Source of the DNA: Marinobacter iranensis
Lineage (GTDB): Bacteria; Pseudomonadota; Gammaproteobacteria; Pseudomonadales; Oleiphilaceae
Direction: 5' to 3'
Length of the DNA stretch: 64,000 nucleotides
Assembly (NCBI RefSeq): GCF_029207565.1
Contig: NZ_JANCMW010000017.1
Span: forward strand, 31,093 to 95,092
Below are positions 16,564 through 25,560 of the stretch, piece by piece; the first letter of the stretch is position 1; the number at the start of each line of letters is the position of its first letter. The translations under genes and the position numbers were made by a program. The notes under the pieces were generated by a model. The model was not told the origin of the DNA and ran no database searches. It saw only the letters and a list, made by a program, of their open reading frames with translations.

Positions 16564-17145
16564 ATGACTGAGTATCTGCTGATCCTGGTCAGTACTATAC
16601 TGGTGAACAACTTTGTGCTGGTGCAGTTCCTGGGGCTCTGCCCGTTCATGGGCGTTTCCGGGAAGCTGGAAACCGCCATGGGCATGTCTTTGGCCACCAC
16701 GTTCGTGCTGACCCTCGCTTCGGTATGCAGTTATCTGGCTTATACCTACCTGCTGGAACCGCTGGACCTGGCGTTCCTCAAGACCATCACCTTCATCCTG
16801 GTGATCGCCGTGGTGGTGCAGTTCACGGAAATGGTGGTTCGCAAAACCAGCCCCCTGCTATACCGGGTGCTGGGTATTTTCCTGCCGCTGATTACCACCA
16901 ACTGTGCGGTCCTGGGCGTTGCCCTGCTCAACCTCAACAAGAACAACAACTTCGTGGAGTCCGTGCTGTACGGCTTTGGTGCTGCCGCCGGTTTCTCCCT
17001 CGTTCTGGTGCTGTTTGCCGCCATGCGAGAGCGCATTGCCGTTGCCGATGTGCCGGTTGCCTTCCAGGGTGCTGCTATTGGTATGGTGACCGCAGGGTTG
17101 ATGTCATTGGCCTTCCTGGGTTTTACCGGCCTGGTCAGCGTCTGA
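16564..17145 (+). CDS. rsxA: RsxA/RnfA, electron transport complex membrane subunit
   Basis: Integral membrane protein of 193 residues with six predicted transmembrane segments, homologous to RnfA/NqrE. Recognised pieces are LVNNFVLVQFLGLCPFMGVS, with the Cys that helps hold the intramembrane iron-sulfur centre shared with RsxE, and ITTNCAVLGVALLN with its partner Cys. It starts the six-gene rsx/rnf operon. The complex couples NADH-ferredoxin or flavodoxin electron transfer to ion movement. In E. coli it also reduces SoxR. Confidence 0.96.
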   Translation: MTEYLLILVSTILVNNFVLVQFLGLCPFMGVSGKLETAMGMSLATTFVLTLASVCSYLAYTYLLEPLDLAFLKTITFILVIAVVVQFTEMVVRKTSPLLYRVLGIFLPLITTNCAVLGVALLNLNKNNNFVESVLYGFGAAAGFSLVLVLFAAMRERIAVADVPVAFQGAAIGMVTAGLMSLAFLGFTGLVSV

Positions 17146-17158
17146 CGGAGCATTTGTT

Positions 17159-17737
17159 ATGTGGACGAGCATACTGATTGCCGTGGTGGTTCTGCTCGCG
17201 CTGGCGGTGGTGTTCGGCGGCCTGCTGGGTTTCGCTGCTGAGCGTTTCCGGGTGGAAGGCAACCCGCTGGTGGACCAGATTGACTCCATGCTGCCGCAAA
17301 CCCAGTGCGGCCAGTGTGGCTTCCCCGGCTGCCGCCCTTACGCCGAATCCATTGCCAACGGCGATGCCATCAACAAATGCCCACCCGGTGGCGAAACCAC
17401 CATCAAGGCCCTGGCGGACCTGTTGGATGTGGAGCCACAACCGCTGGACGCGGAACACGGCGTTGAACAGGCCAAACGCGTTGCGGTTATCCGTGAGGAC
17501 GAGTGCATCGGCTGCACCAAGTGCATCCAGGCCTGCCCGGTGGACGCTATCCTGGGCGCCGCAAAACACATGCACACGGTGATTGAAAGTGAGTGCACCG
17601 GTTGTGATCTTTGTGTGGAGCCCTGCCCCGTGGATTGCATCGACATGGTAACGGTGGAGCCGGATATACGCTCATGGACCTGGACGCCCCCCAAATCGGG
17701 CTTGATCGCCACGGACCGCCAGGGAGCCAGTGCCTGA
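17159..17737 (+). CDS. rsxB: RsxB/RnfB, iron-sulfur subunit
   Basis: A 192-residue membrane-anchored ferredoxin-like subunit. There is an N-terminal transmembrane helix (about 5-27). A four-Cys [4Fe-4S] domain follows (QTQCGQCGFPGCRPYAE, about 47-70), then two CX2CX2CX3C ferredoxin motifs, CIGCTKCIQACP and CTGCDLCVEPCP. It passes electrons within the Rsx/Rnf complex. Its TGA overlaps the rsxC ATG (TGATG), indicating coupled translation. Confidence 0.96.
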   Translation: MWTSILIAVVVLLALAVVFGGLLGFAAERFRVEGNPLVDQIDSMLPQTQCGQCGFPGCRPYAESIANGDAINKCPPGGETTIKALADLLDVEPQPLDAEHGVEQAKRVAVIREDECIGCTKCIQACPVDAILGAAKHMHTVIESECTGCDLCVEPCPVDCIDMVTVEPDIRSWTWTPPKSGLIATDRQGASA

Positions 17738-19572
17738 TGACGCAACTCTGGGACTTCTCCGGTGGCATCCATCCCGCCGAAAACAAGCACCTGTCCACCA
17801 CTCGCCCCATCGCAAAGGCGGGCCTGCCGGACATACTGGTGTTGCCACTTCAACAGCACATTGGTGAACCGGCCGAGGCCTGCGTCAGTGTTGGTGATCG
17901 CGTTCTGAAAGGCCAGAAGATTGCCGATGTTACCGGTGGCATGGGCGTTCCCGTTCACGCACCCACCTCCGGCACTATCGAGTCCGTCAGCCTGCAGCCG
18001 GTTCCCCACCCCTCTGGCATGAGCGACTGGTGCATCACACTCAGGCCCGACGGACAGGATGAATGGGGCACCCTCAGCCCAGTTGCGAACTACCGGGACC
18101 TGGATAGAGAACAGGTCCTGGATCTGATCCGCGACTCAGGCATTGCGGGCATGGGCGGCGCGGGTTTCCCGACCAATATCAAGCTACGCCCGCCAAAAGA
18201 CCGCAAAGTGAGCACGCTGATCCTGAACGGCGCCGAGTGCGAGCCGTATATCACCGCCGACGATATGTCGATGAGGGAGAAAGCCGACGAGATCATCGCC
18301 GGGCTCCGGATCATGGCCTGGATACTTCGCCCGGAACGCTGCGTTATTGCGGTTGAGGACAACAAACCAGAGGCCATTGCAGCGCTCAGGAAGGCCGCAG
18401 AAGGCACCCAGACAGAGGTTGCAGTCATCCCCACCAAGTACCCGTCCGGGGGCGAAAAGCAGCTTATCCAGCTCCTCACGGGCATGGAAGTGCCCAGTGG
18501 CGGCATCCCCGCGGATATCGGTGTGATGTGCCAGAACGTGGGCACGGCTATCGCCGTATCGGCCGCCATTTTCCGCGGAGAACCGCTGATTTCCCGCATC
18601 ACGACTGTGACCGGCCAGGCCATCACCAATCCCGGTAATTTCGAAGTATTGATCGGCACGCCCATCGATTACCTGCTGGTACGAGCCGGACTGGACGACA
18701 ACGCCCTTCACCGGCTGGTACTCGGCGGCCCGATGATGGGTTACACCCTGGAAACGCCGTCAGTGCCTGTGGTGAAAACCACCAACTGCGTGATTGCCGC
18801 CACCGCGTCGGAGCTGCCCGACCCCGCACCGGAGCAACCCTGTATCCGTTGTGGCGCATGCGCCGAAGCCTGCCCCATGGAACTGCTGCCCCAGCAACTG
18901 TTCTGGTACTCCAGCTCCGGAGAGTTCGACAAGGCCGAGCACCTGAACCTGTTCGACTGCATTGAGTGTGGTATCTGCTCCTACGTCTGCCCCAGCTCCA
19001 TCCCCCTGGTGCAATATTACCGTGCCGCCAAAGGCGAGATCCGGGTTCAACAGGCCGAGCACCTGAAGGCAGATCGCGCCCGTGAACGTTTCGAAGCCCG
19101 CCAGGCCAGGCTGGAACGGGAGCAGCAGGAAAAAGAACTGCGGCGCAAGGAGCGGGCAAAGGCGGCCGCTGAAGCCCAGGCGAAGAAGCAGGCCGAGGCC
19201 GCGGAGGCGGAAGCACAGGGCCAGCCAGCCGATGATCGCGCCGCCAAGGCCGCCCAGGTTCAGGAAGCCCTGGCCCGAAAGAAGGCGAAAAACAAGCAAT
19301 CCGCAGCAACAGACAGCAACACTCCGGAAAAACCTGCAAGCGAGCCGGCACCGGATATCGAAACCCTGGAAAAACAACTCAACCAGTCCACCGCCAAGCT
19401 CAACACCATGCAGAGTATGCTGGAAGATGCCAAAGCCGAAAATGCGGACAACGTCGAGAAACTGGAGCGGGCCGTCACCAAGAACCACGACCGGGTGAAA
19501 CGCGCGGAAGAAGCCCTGGCTGAAGCCCGTCATTCCCTGGAAGCCGCTGACACCCAAACGACTGACTCATGA
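17737..19572 (+). CDS. rsxC: RsxC/RnfC, NADH-binding/ferredoxin subunit
   Basis: A 611-residue peripheral subunit, related to NuoF/NqrA, expected to bind NADH and FMN. MTQLWDFSGGIHP is the standard N-terminus. The nucleotide/flavin region includes GMGGAGFPTNIKL, LNGAECEPYITADD and PSGGEKQLI. Two [4Fe-4S] motifs follow at CIRCGACAEACP and CIECGICSYVCP. After about residue 440 comes a long Ala/Lys/Glu/Arg-rich coiled-coil tail, typical of gammaproteobacterial RsxC and variable in length. Start ATG 17737 overlaps the rsxB stop; the open frame further upstream is inside rsxB and is not used. Confidence 0.95.
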   Translation: MTQLWDFSGGIHPAENKHLSTTRPIAKAGLPDILVLPLQQHIGEPAEACVSVGDRVLKGQKIADVTGGMGVPVHAPTSGTIESVSLQPVPHPSGMSDWCITLRPDGQDEWGTLSPVANYRDLDREQVLDLIRDSGIAGMGGAGFPTNIKLRPPKDRKVSTLILNGAECEPYITADDMSMREKADEIIAGLRIMAWILRPERCVIAVEDNKPEAIAALRKAAEGTQTEVAVIPTKYPSGGEKQLIQLLTGMEVPSGGIPADIGVMCQNVGTAIAVSAAIFRGEPLISRITTVTGQAITNPGNFEVLIGTPIDYLLVRAGLDDNALHRLVLGGPMMGYTLETPSVPVVKTTNCVIAATASELPDPAPEQPCIRCGACAEACPMELLPQQLFWYSSSGEFDKAEHLNLFDCIECGICSYVCPSSIPLVQYYRAAKGEIRVQQAEHLKADRARERFEARQARLEREQQEKELRRKERAKAAAEAQAKKQAEAAEAEAQGQPADDRAAKAAQVQEALARKKAKNKQSAATDSNTPEKPASEPAPDIETLEKQLNQSTAKLNTMQSMLEDAKAENADNVEKLERAVTKNHDRVKRAEEALAEARHSLEAADTQTTDS

Positions 19573-19591
19573 TGAACAGGCCCCAACGCTA

Positions 19592-20644
19592 ATGGCACTT
19601 GCGCAACAGTCCTCTCCCCATGCCCGCAACGCCCGCTCCACCTCACAGGTGATGCGATGGGTGATTCTGGCAGCCCTGCCCGGCCTGCTGGCACAGACCC
19701 TGTTTTTCGGCTGGGGCAACCTGATCAATGTAGTGTGGTGTACTGCCGTGGCACTGGCCGCCGAAGCAACCATCCTCAAGCTTCGCAAGCGCCCCGTTAC
19801 CATCTTCCTGAAGGACAACACCGCAGCCGTTACCGGCCTTTTGCTGGGCCTTTCCCTGCCCCAGTTCGCGCCCTGGTGGGTGTCCGCCGTTGCGGTTATC
19901 GCCGCCATCGTCATGGCCAAACAACTATACGGCGGGCTTGGTTCCAACCCGTTCAACCCTGCGATGGTGGGCTACGCGCTGGTACTGATTTCTTTCCCGG
20001 TGGCCATGACCACCAACTGGGCCCAACCCGGCCTGTTGTGGGAGACAGGCCCCGGGTTCGGGGAAACCCTCGGAATGATCGCCTCCGGGCAGCAAACAGC
20101 GGTGGACGGATTCACCATGGCCACGCCGCTGGATGAATACAAACACAAGATCGCCACCCACACCGCAGCGGAAGTGCTCCAGCACCCCACCTTTGGCGAG
20201 GGCGTTGCCAAGGGATGGGAATGGGTCAATGCCGCGTTTCTCGCCGGCGGCCTGGTACTCATCGGCCTTAGAATCATTACCTGGCACATTCCTGTCAGCA
20301 TGCTGGCAGGCCTGGCGATTATGAGCCTCGCCTTTGGCAGCAATGCCGACCAGTATGCGCCGCTGTCGATGCACCTGCTGGCAGGCGGCACCATGCTGGG
20401 CGCCTTTTTCATTGCGACGGACCCGGTGTCCGCGGCCTCCAGCCACCAGGGCAAACTGATCTACGGCGCTGCTATCGGTATCCTGATCTACCTGATCCGC
20501 ACCTGGGGGGCCTACCCCGATGCGGTGGCCTTCAGCGTACTGTTGATGAACTTTGCCGTACCGTTTATCGATCACTACACGCCGCCACGTACTTACGGGC
20601 ACCACAAACCGCGGCGCGGCATTCCCGGCAAGGGGCAGGGGTAA
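19592..20644 (+). CDS. rsxD: RsxD/RnfD, flavin-bearing membrane subunit
   Basis: A 350-residue integral membrane protein homologous to RnfD/NqrB, with about nine to ten hydrophobic helices. The motif TMATPL near residue 175 contains the Thr expected to carry covalent FMN. GGLGSNPFNPAMVGYALVLISFP and ATDPVSAAS are family hallmarks. It sits 19 bp after rsxC and 3 bp before rsxG. Confidence 0.95.
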   Translation: MALAQQSSPHARNARSTSQVMRWVILAALPGLLAQTLFFGWGNLINVVWCTAVALAAEATILKLRKRPVTIFLKDNTAAVTGLLLGLSLPQFAPWWVSAVAVIAAIVMAKQLYGGLGSNPFNPAMVGYALVLISFPVAMTTNWAQPGLLWETGPGFGETLGMIASGQQTAVDGFTMATPLDEYKHKIATHTAAEVLQHPTFGEGVAKGWEWVNAAFLAGGLVLIGLRIITWHIPVSMLAGLAIMSLAFGSNADQYAPLSMHLLAGGTMLGAFFIATDPVSAASSHQGKLIYGAAIGILIYLIRTWGAYPDAVAFSVLLMNFAVPFIDHYTPPRTYGHHKPRRGIPGKGQG

Positions 20645-20647
20645 GCC

Positions 20648-21349
20648 ATGGCAGCCATCACCCAGTCAATCCGCCGCAACGCCATCGGCCTCGGCCTGTT
20701 CGCCATCATTACCGGTGGAACCATTGCTGTAACCCAGGTACTGACGGCGGAACGCATCCAGGAACAGGCTGCCCGGGCAGAAGCCCAGGCGTTGTTCGAG
20801 ATCATTCCCGAGAACCGGCACGACAATAATTTACTAACCGACACCGTCCAGCTTCCCGCTGGCCAACGGCTCAATGACGGGGAGCCCATTACTGCCTGGG
20901 TTGCACGTCGCAATGGCCGGCCAACAGGGCTGATCATGCCAGTGGTGGCGCCCGATGGTTATTCCGGAGATATCCACCTGCTGGTGGGCATGAACCTGCA
21001 GGGCAAAATACTGGGCGTACGGGTGACCAGTCACCGGGAGACTCCCGGCCTGGGAGATCGCATCGAAACCAAGAAATCCGACTGGGTTCACTCATTCACC
21101 GGCCGCTCCCTTGGCAACCCCGAACCGAAAGACTGGAATGTAAAGAAAAACGGCGGTACGTTCGACCAATTTACTGGCGCAACCATTACCCCGAGGGCCG
21201 TGGTGAAAGCGGTGCAGAAATCCCTGGTCTATTTCCGCAAACATCGCAGTGACATTCGCGGCATCCTGAACGAACCGGCATCCCCCCGAAACAAGCCGCT
21301 GACACCGGAAGAGATTGCCGGCCAGACACCAGAACGGGAGCACTCGTAA
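20648..21349 (+). CDS. rsxG: RsxG/RnfG, covalent-FMN periplasmic subunit
   Basis: A 233-residue subunit with one N-terminal membrane anchor (about 12-32) and a periplasmic FMN-binding domain homologous to NqrC. GVRVTSHRETPGLGDRIE and the FMN attachment motif TGATITP (Thr in GAT) are both present. The tail after about 210 is Pro/Glu-rich. It is immediately followed by rsxE with a one-base gap. Confidence 0.95.
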   Translation: MAAITQSIRRNAIGLGLFAIITGGTIAVTQVLTAERIQEQAARAEAQALFEIIPENRHDNNLLTDTVQLPAGQRLNDGEPITAWVARRNGRPTGLIMPVVAPDGYSGDIHLLVGMNLQGKILGVRVTSHRETPGLGDRIETKKSDWVHSFTGRSLGNPEPKDWNVKKNGGTFDQFTGATITPRAVVKAVQKSLVYFRKHRSDIRGILNEPASPRNKPLTPEEIAGQTPEREHS

Positions 21350-21350
21350 C

Positions 21351-22061
21351 ATGGCGACCAAATCCAGCGCAGAAATCATCCGTGACGGTTTGTGGACCAA
21401 TAATCCGGCCCTGGTGCAGGTGTTGGGGCTGTGCCCCCTGCTGGCGGTGACCAGTACCGTGGTTAACGCCATCGGCCTGGGTCTGGCCACGCTCATGGTG
21501 CTGATGGGCTCGAATCTGGCGGTGTCGCTGATTCGTAACTTTGTCAGCGAGTCGGTGCGCCTGCCTGCTTTCGTGATGATCATCGCCTCCTTCGTAACCT
21601 GCGCGGAACTGCTGATGCAGGCTTATACCTACGAGCTTTACCAGATACTCGGAATCTTCATTCCGCTGATCGTGACCAACTGCGCCATCCTTGGCCGCGC
21701 CGATGCCTTTGCGTCCAAGAACGCACCCCTGCCGGCCCTGCTGGACGGCGTCATGATGGGCATCGGATTCCTGGTGGTGCTGATTGCGCTCGGCGCAATG
21801 CGGGAGTTGATTGGCCAGGGCACGCTGTTTACCGACATGGACCTGCTGTTGGGCCCAATGGCCGCAGACTGGGGCATCCGGCCACTGGAGCAGTATCCGG
21901 ATGTGCTGTTCATGGTGCTGCCTCCCGGCGCCTTCGTCGGGCTGGGGCTGCTCATCGCGCTCAAGAATGGCATAGACAATCACATCAAGGCCCGCCGCAA
22001 GGCTGCCGAGCCCGTGGTGGCCGGCAGCAAACGAGTACGGGTGACCGGCCATGTGTCCTGA
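21351..22061 (+). CDS. rsxE: RsxE/RnfE, electron transport complex membrane subunit
   Basis: A 236-residue integral membrane subunit paralogous to RsxA (NqrD-like), with about six helices. ALVQVLGLCPLLAVTSTVVNA and IVTNCAILGRADAF provide the Cys pair matching those of RsxA. Start ATG 21351 directly follows the rsxG stop; the frame is open upstream inside rsxG but is not used. It completes rsxABCDGE; nth follows after 36 bp, the same order as in E. coli. Confidence 0.95.
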   Translation: MATKSSAEIIRDGLWTNNPALVQVLGLCPLLAVTSTVVNAIGLGLATLMVLMGSNLAVSLIRNFVSESVRLPAFVMIIASFVTCAELLMQAYTYELYQILGIFIPLIVTNCAILGRADAFASKNAPLPALLDGVMMGIGFLVVLIALGAMRELIGQGTLFTDMDLLLGPMAADWGIRPLEQYPDVLFMVLPPGAFVGLGLLIALKNGIDNHIKARRKAAEPVVAGSKRVRVTGHVS

Positions 22062-22097
22062 GCACTCTGTAAGCCTTTTTCAATCAGCGGATAGAAA

Positions 22098-22739
22098 ATG
22101 AACAAGGAAAAACGTACCGAAATCTTTACCCGCCTGCGGGATGCCAACCCGACACCCACAACGGAGCTGAACTACGCCAGCCCCTTCGAGCTGCTGATTG
22201 CGGTAATCCTGTCAGCCCAGGCGACGGACGTGGGCGTGAACAAGGCAACGGCAAAACTGTATCCAGTTGCCAACACCCCTGAGAAAATCCTGGCGCTGGG
22301 CGTGGACGGGCTGAAGGAATACATCAAGACCATCGGGCTGTTTAACAGCAAGGCCGAGAACGTGATCAAGACCTGCCGCGCCCTGCTTGAAAAACATGGC
22401 GGTGAGGTCCCGGATAACAGGGAAGATCTGGAAGCGCTCCCGGGCGTGGGGCGAAAAACCGCCAATGTGGTACTGAACACCGCCTTTGGGCAGCCCGCCA
22501 TGGCGGTGGATACCCACATATTCCGGGTTTCAAACCGCACTGGTATTGCACCGGGCAAGAACGTTCTGGAGGTGGAAAAGCGTCTGATGCGGGTGGTTCC
22601 GAAAGAATTCCTGCTGGATGCCCACCACTGGCTGATCCTGCATGGGCGTTATACCTGCACGGCCCGGAAACCCAAGTGTGGCGCCTGTATTATCGAGGAT
22701 CTTTGCGAGTTCAAATACAAAAGGGACTACATGGACTGA
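22098..22739 (+). CDS. nth: Endonuclease III
   Basis: Bifunctional DNA glycosylase/AP lyase that removes oxidised pyrimidines. The 213-residue protein has the helix-hairpin-helix LPGVGRKTANVVL with the catalytic Lys, the catalytic Asp in AVDTHIFRV, and a C-terminal [4Fe-4S] loop CTARKPKCGACIIEDLC with C-X6-C-X2-C-X5-C spacing. The association with rsx genes is conserved and plausible because both use iron-sulfur chemistry. It converges with the chalcone-isomerase-like gene. Confidence 0.97.
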   Translation: MNKEKRTEIFTRLRDANPTPTTELNYASPFELLIAVILSAQATDVGVNKATAKLYPVANTPEKILALGVDGLKEYIKTIGLFNSKAENVIKTCRALLEKHGGEVPDNREDLEALPGVGRKTANVVLNTAFGQPAMAVDTHIFRVSNRTGIAPGKNVLEVEKRLMRVVPKEFLLDAHHWLILHGRYTCTARKPKCGACIIEDLCEFKYKRDYMD

Positions 22740-22780
22740 GGCCGACCCCACCAATGGGGAGCCGGCTTCTCATCGGGCTT

Positions 22781-23356
22781 CTATCGCTGGCCCAGCATTT
22801 TTTCTTTCAGGTCTTCCTGGGCTGGCTCGTCCGACAGCCAGATACCGAACAAGGCCTTCTTGAACTCCAGGTCACCAATGGTAGCTCGTTGCTCACCGTT
22901 CTTCAGGACGCGTACACCCTCACCCGGCAGGTAGACCAGGTCGAATACGTCGCCGTCCTTGATTTCCTCTGAAAAGACATCGAGAAAGGCATCAACGTCA
23001 TCCTTGATCGCAGCCAGGTCACCATCGGTGGAGTTCTCAAACCCTTCCATGGTGGCAGACTTCATCTTGTCGCTGGTGATCATCCCGGAAATGATATGCA
23101 GGGTAATCGCCTGTGGCTCGTCCGCGTTGATAATGGCCTGGCCATCGTTAATGGTCTCAGGCAAATACAGACCACCGATATAGAGGTCCATGAACCACTT
23201 GGAGCGGGTGCCCGCACCATTAAGCTTGAGCTCGGTGTCCATCGCCGAGTAGGTATCCGGCAGGTCAACGCCTTCCACCGTCAGGGCGGAAGCCGGGGCT
23301 GACAGGGCTGCTGTCAGCAGTAATGAGGCAAATCCTGTTGATAGGGCCTTTTTCAT
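22781..23356 (-). CDS. Chalcone isomerase-like secreted protein
   Basis: A 191-residue protein from ATG 23356 with a clear signal peptide (KKALSTGFASLLLTAALSAPASA). The mature part resembles the bacterial chalcone-isomerase-like family: EGVDLPDTYSAMDTELKLNG, KWFMDLYIGGLYLPE, ADEPQAITLHIISG and FKKALFGIWLSDEPA. Bacterial members generally lack known enzymatic function; some resemble fatty-acid-binding folds. The ribosome-binding site GGAAAGGA sits five to nine bases upstream. The frame is open further upstream, but that part lacks a signal. It lies downstream of rpoS, separated by a strong terminator. Confidence 0.85.
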   Translation of the reverse strand: MKKALSTGFASLLLTAALSAPASALTVEGVDLPDTYSAMDTELKLNGAGTRSKWFMDLYIGGLYLPETINDGQAIINADEPQAITLHIISGMITSDKMKSATMEGFENSTDGDLAAIKDDVDAFLDVFSEEIKDGDVFDLVYLPGEGVRVLKNGEQRATIGDLEFKKALFGIWLSDEPAQEDLKEKMLGQR

Positions 23357-23497
23357 CGTCCTTTCCTTATTGATCGTTATTATTGAATGTCTTGCTACTG
23401 GTTCGCCGGCGTTCGACACCCTTATCCCACACCAGCCAGCCAAGTTTAACAGGGAGCAAACGGGGGCTTACGCGGGCTGGTTCTCATTTGGCAACGC

Positions 23498-23535
23498 AAA
23501 AAAAACCGGCCTGCTGTCCGCGGGCCGGTTTTTTT
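23498..23535. terminator. Bidirectional intrinsic terminator after rpoS
   Basis: A-tract, CCGGCC stem, 11-base loop, GGCCGG, then seven Ts: AAAAAAAACCGGCC at 23498-23511 and GGCCGGTTTTTTT at 23523-23535. Read on the minus strand it ends rpoS transcription 16 bp past the stop codon. Its symmetry would also stop plus-strand readthrough. Confidence 0.9.
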
Positions 23536-23550
23536 ATCACACAGAACCTG

Positions 23551-24552
23551 CTACTTGAAGAGCATGGTGCCTGACAGGCCTTCTTTCTCCAGGATTTCCC
23601 GGAGGCGACGAAGCGCCTCTACCTGAATCTGCCGGACCCGCTCACGGGTCAGACCAATCTCCTGGCCCACTTCCTCAAGCGTGCTGATGGGATAGCCTCG
23701 CAAGCCAAAGCGGCGGGAAAGTACTTCCTGCTGCTTGTCGCTGAGCTGGTCGATCCACTTTTCAACGCAGGAACACATGTTATTGTCCTGCAGCAGGTCG
23801 GCCGGGTCGGATGCGCCTTCGTCCGCGACGGTATCCAGCAGGGACTTCTCGCCGCCGCTACCAATCGGCGTGTCCATGGAGGCAACGCGTTCGTTCAGGC
23901 CCAGCATGCGCTTGACGTCCGAAACCGGCTTGTCGACCATCCGCGCAATCTCTTCCGCTGATGGCTCGTGGTCCAGCTTCTGGGTCAGCTCCCGTGCGGC
24001 GCGCAGATAAAGGTTCAGTTCCTTGACTACGTGGATGGGGAGGCGAATGGTGCGGGTCTGGTTCATGATCGCCCGCTCAATGGTCTGGCGGATCCACCAG
24101 GTGGCGTAGGTGGAGAAGCGGAAACCGCGCTCCGGATCAAACTTTTCCACCGCCCGGATCAGCCCGAGATTGCCTTCCTCGATCAGGTCCAGCAGTGTCA
24201 GGCCACGGTTTACGTAACGCCGCGCAATTTTCACCACCAGGCGCAGGTTGCTCTCGATCATCCGCTTGCGTCCGGACTCCTCCCCCTTGCGGGCGAGCCG
24301 GGCAAAGTACACTTCTTCTTCAGGTGTGAGGAGAGGAGAGAAACCGATTTCGTTGAGGTAAAGCTGGGTGGCATCCAGTTGCTTCTGGCTGGTGAAGTAT
24401 CGGCCCTGGGCCGGGATATCATCTTCTACTTCGACGGCTTCAACTTCCGCCGTTTCTTTTTCTTCTACCTTGTCTTCCGCTAACAGTTGATCGTCTGCGT
24501 CTTCAACGTCCGCTACACGGTCAATGATGAGTTCTTCATGCTCTGCTGACAT
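23551..24552 (-). CDS. rpoS: RNA polymerase sigma factor RpoS (sigma-38)
   Basis: Stationary-phase and general-stress sigma factor of 333 residues (E. coli 330). Regions are in order: acidic N-terminus, region 1.2/2.1 (DATQLYLNEIGFSPLLTPEEE), region 2 with DLIEEGNLGLIRAVEKF and FSTYATWWIRQTIERA, region 3, and region 4 helix-turn-helix with LEEVGQEIGLTRERVRQIQVEAL. It follows nlpD, the universal gammaproteobacterial arrangement in which a major rpoS promoter often lies inside nlpD. The 213-bp nlpD-rpoS gap leaves room for a long 5' leader. Confidence 0.98.
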   Translation of the reverse strand: MSAEHEELIIDRVADVEDADDQLLAEDKVEEKETAEVEAVEVEDDIPAQGRYFTSQKQLDATQLYLNEIGFSPLLTPEEEVYFARLARKGEESGRKRMIESNLRLVVKIARRYVNRGLTLLDLIEEGNLGLIRAVEKFDPERGFRFSTYATWWIRQTIERAIMNQTRTIRLPIHVVKELNLYLRAARELTQKLDHEPSAEEIARMVDKPVSDVKRMLGLNERVASMDTPIGSGGEKSLLDTVADEGASDPADLLQDNNMCSCVEKWIDQLSDKQQEVLSRRFGLRGYPISTLEEVGQEIGLTRERVRQIQVEALRRLREILEKEGLSGTMLFK

Positions 24553-24765
24553 AACTCTTTGCCCCGCCTTTCAATGATCCTGGAAATTCGCTCACGTTTT
24601 CTTGTTATTGCAAGCGCCTGCTTTCTTCGATTTCTTGTTCAGGACATTTATTGCTAGCTGTTGACGGCTACCGTGGCCGCCGTTTCTTTTTGTTGATTGG
24701 ACTGTTTGTTCCGACTGTCTGTGGTCTTTGGTGCCGGACTCCAGGCTTTGTCTTGCAAGTCCGTT

Positions 24766-25560
24766 TCATCGGGACGGGAGGTAGTGCGCGGGATCGACCG
24801 GGTTGCCATTTTTCCGGATTTCAAAATGCAACTTGGGTCGGTCCGTGCCACTGTTCCCCAGTTCAGCGATGACCTGTCCGGCTTTGACGTCCTCCCCTTC
24901 CCGCACCAGAATTTTCCGGTTGTGTGCATAAGCACTTAAATAGTGCTCATTGTGGTTCACTATAATCAGATTGCCATAACCGAGTAACCCACTCCCGGCG
25001 TACACGACATTACCACTTGCCGCCGCCCTTACAGAGTCACCCTCTTTTCCAGCAATATCAATACCTTTATTGACTTTCCCGGATGTTGAATATCCTGCAA
25101 TTACGGTGCCAACGTGCGGCCATCGCCAATTGACGTTGGAAACCGTCTGGCTTTGACCGGTTAGTGGCGACGACCTGTCAGGAGGCCGCGAGACCGTCGG
25201 TTTTGGCTCCGGTCTGGGAGCAGGCTGACGCGATGCAGAGCGACTCGGCACCGGAGCGGCCGAAGGCTTGTTACTCGCGCCAGTCTGCCCGGCGGATGTG
25301 ACATTTCCGCGAAGGTCCAGCCGTAGCACCTGCCCTGCCTTGATGTTGTAGGGAGGGTTTATGCCGTTGGCATTACCGAGTTCCCGGTAGTCCCGACCGT
25401 ATCGCCAGGCAATGCTGTACAGGGTTTCCCCGGGTTTGACCACATGCCTCCCCCAGTAAACGGGCGGGTTATACAGGTCATCCTGATAGATCGCCTGGGT
25501 GTTGCACGCGGAGAGCAGCATAAGGCTGGAGAGCACAAGCAGGAAAGCGTAAAGGCGCAC
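24766..25560 (-). CDS. nlpD: NlpD, LysM/LytM lipoprotein amidase activator
   Basis: Outer-membrane lipoprotein that activates the amidase AmiC at the division septum in E. coli. From GTG 25560 the 264-residue product begins with a textbook lipoprotein signal, MRLYAFLLVLSSLMLLSAC, with the lipid-bearing Cys at 19. A LysM domain follows (about 38-83), then a Pro/Ser-rich linker and a C-terminal M23/LytM domain (about 160-264). That domain is degenerate: the zinc ligands of active enzymes are missing (KGIDIAGKEG in place of HxGxD), as in NlpD. The frame is open to 25653, but a start there would bury the signal peptide. Confidence 0.93.
   Translation of the reverse strand: MRLYAFLLVLSSLMLLSACNTQAIYQDDLYNPPVYWGRHVVKPGETLYSIAWRYGRDYRELGNANGINPPYNIKAGQVLRLDLRGNVTSAGQTGASNKPSAAPVPSRSASRQPAPRPEPKPTVSRPPDRSSPLTGQSQTVSNVNWRWPHVGTVIAGYSTSGKVNKGIDIAGKEGDSVRAAASGNVVYAGSGLLGYGNLIIVNHNEHYLSAYAHNRKILVREGEDVKAGQVIAELGNSGTDRPKLHFEIRKNGNPVDPAHYLPSR

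Noticed and set aside
22741..22770. GC-rich hairpin between nth and the chalcone-isomerase-like gene
   Set aside because: The stem is only CCCC/GGGG plus a bulged outer part, and no T-tract follows on either strand. Not enough for a terminator call.
23443..23550. Possible RsmZ-type small RNA downstream of rpoS, as in Pseudomonas
   Set aside because: I see a terminator but not the series of GGA-bearing hairpins expected for a CsrA/RsmA-binding RNA.
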